DNA of 12,644 bases from an uncultured Gemmatimonadota bacterium (lineage in GTDB: Bacteria; Gemmatimonadota; Gemmatimonadetes; Gemmatimonadales; Gemmatimonadaceae). Both the position numbers and the translations under genes were made by a program. The notes beneath the pieces were generated by a model. The model was not told where the DNA came from, made no database searches, and was given only the letters and a program-made list of their open reading frames with translations. Where the stretch lies: NCBI GenBank assembly GCA_946479015.1, contig CAMLEQ010000066.1:1-12644 (forward strand). The letters are read 5' to 3'. Numbering within the stretch: the first letter of the stretch is position 1; each line of letters starts with the position of its first letter. This document shows positions 12,578-12,644 of this stretch, one piece after another.

Positions 12578-12610
12578 ATGATATTCGCGCCAAATGCCAT
12601 CGGGCGTCAA
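12578..12610 (-). promoter_or_regulatory. Candidate promoter for the 143-aa lipoprotein gene
   Basis: On the minus strand, TTGACG (12605-12610) is followed after 21 bases by TATCAT (12578-12583; five of six to TATAAT). The -10 element is good but the spacing is long. Transcription would start about 23 bases before the ATG at 12548. Confidence 0.35.
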
Positions 12611-12644
12611 GAGTGGAGGAGGCCGCCGGCCACTCGGGACGCCC

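Overview
The window looks like a chromosomal piece of a very GC-rich Gram-negative bacterium. The most likely phylum is Gemmatimonadota. That is an inference from composition, from the many short Ala-rich secretion signals ending in AQQ or AQS, and from two small lipoproteins of a kind I associate with that phylum; no marker gene is present to settle it. I see no tRNA, rRNA, CRISPR array, insertion sequence or integrase.

Most of the window (11312 down to 1, minus strand) is one tightly packed operon of at least ten genes. In transcription order it encodes: two paralogous outer-membrane beta-barrel proteins that both end in a coiled coil (each 398 aa); a 236-aa periplasmic coiled-coil protein; a 765-aa TPR plus coiled-coil protein; a 1003-aa TPR protein; a 235-aa periplasmic protein with a conserved-looking Pro/Arg segment and two short helices; a MotA/TolQ/ExbB proton channel; two different ExbD/TolR proteins; and the N-terminal 108 residues of a TonB-like transducer that runs off the left edge. 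Genes overlap or lie a few bases apart, and all exported proteins carry signal peptides.

Together these parts form a complete path from the inner membrane to the outer membrane: a proton-driven motor (ExbB plus two ExbD), a TonB-like arm, large periplasmic TPR and coiled-coil scaffolds, and a pair of outer-membrane barrels. This resembles the logic of the myxobacterial Agl-Glt gliding/sporulation machine (one TolQ-like and two TolR-like motor proteins, periplasmic TPR proteins, a pair of outer-membrane barrels, TonB-like linkers). Tol-Pal or plain TonB uptake fit less well, because no TolB, Pal or TonB-dependent receptor is present. I propose an uncharacterised PMF-driven trans-envelope machine, possibly for surface motility or polymer/lipoprotein movement.

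To the right, a 392-base intergenic region holds a plausible promoter and hairpins for the operon. It is followed by two unrelated small lipoprotein genes, facing each other (11705-12082 on plus, 12117-12548 on minus) across a shared 10-bp terminator hairpin.
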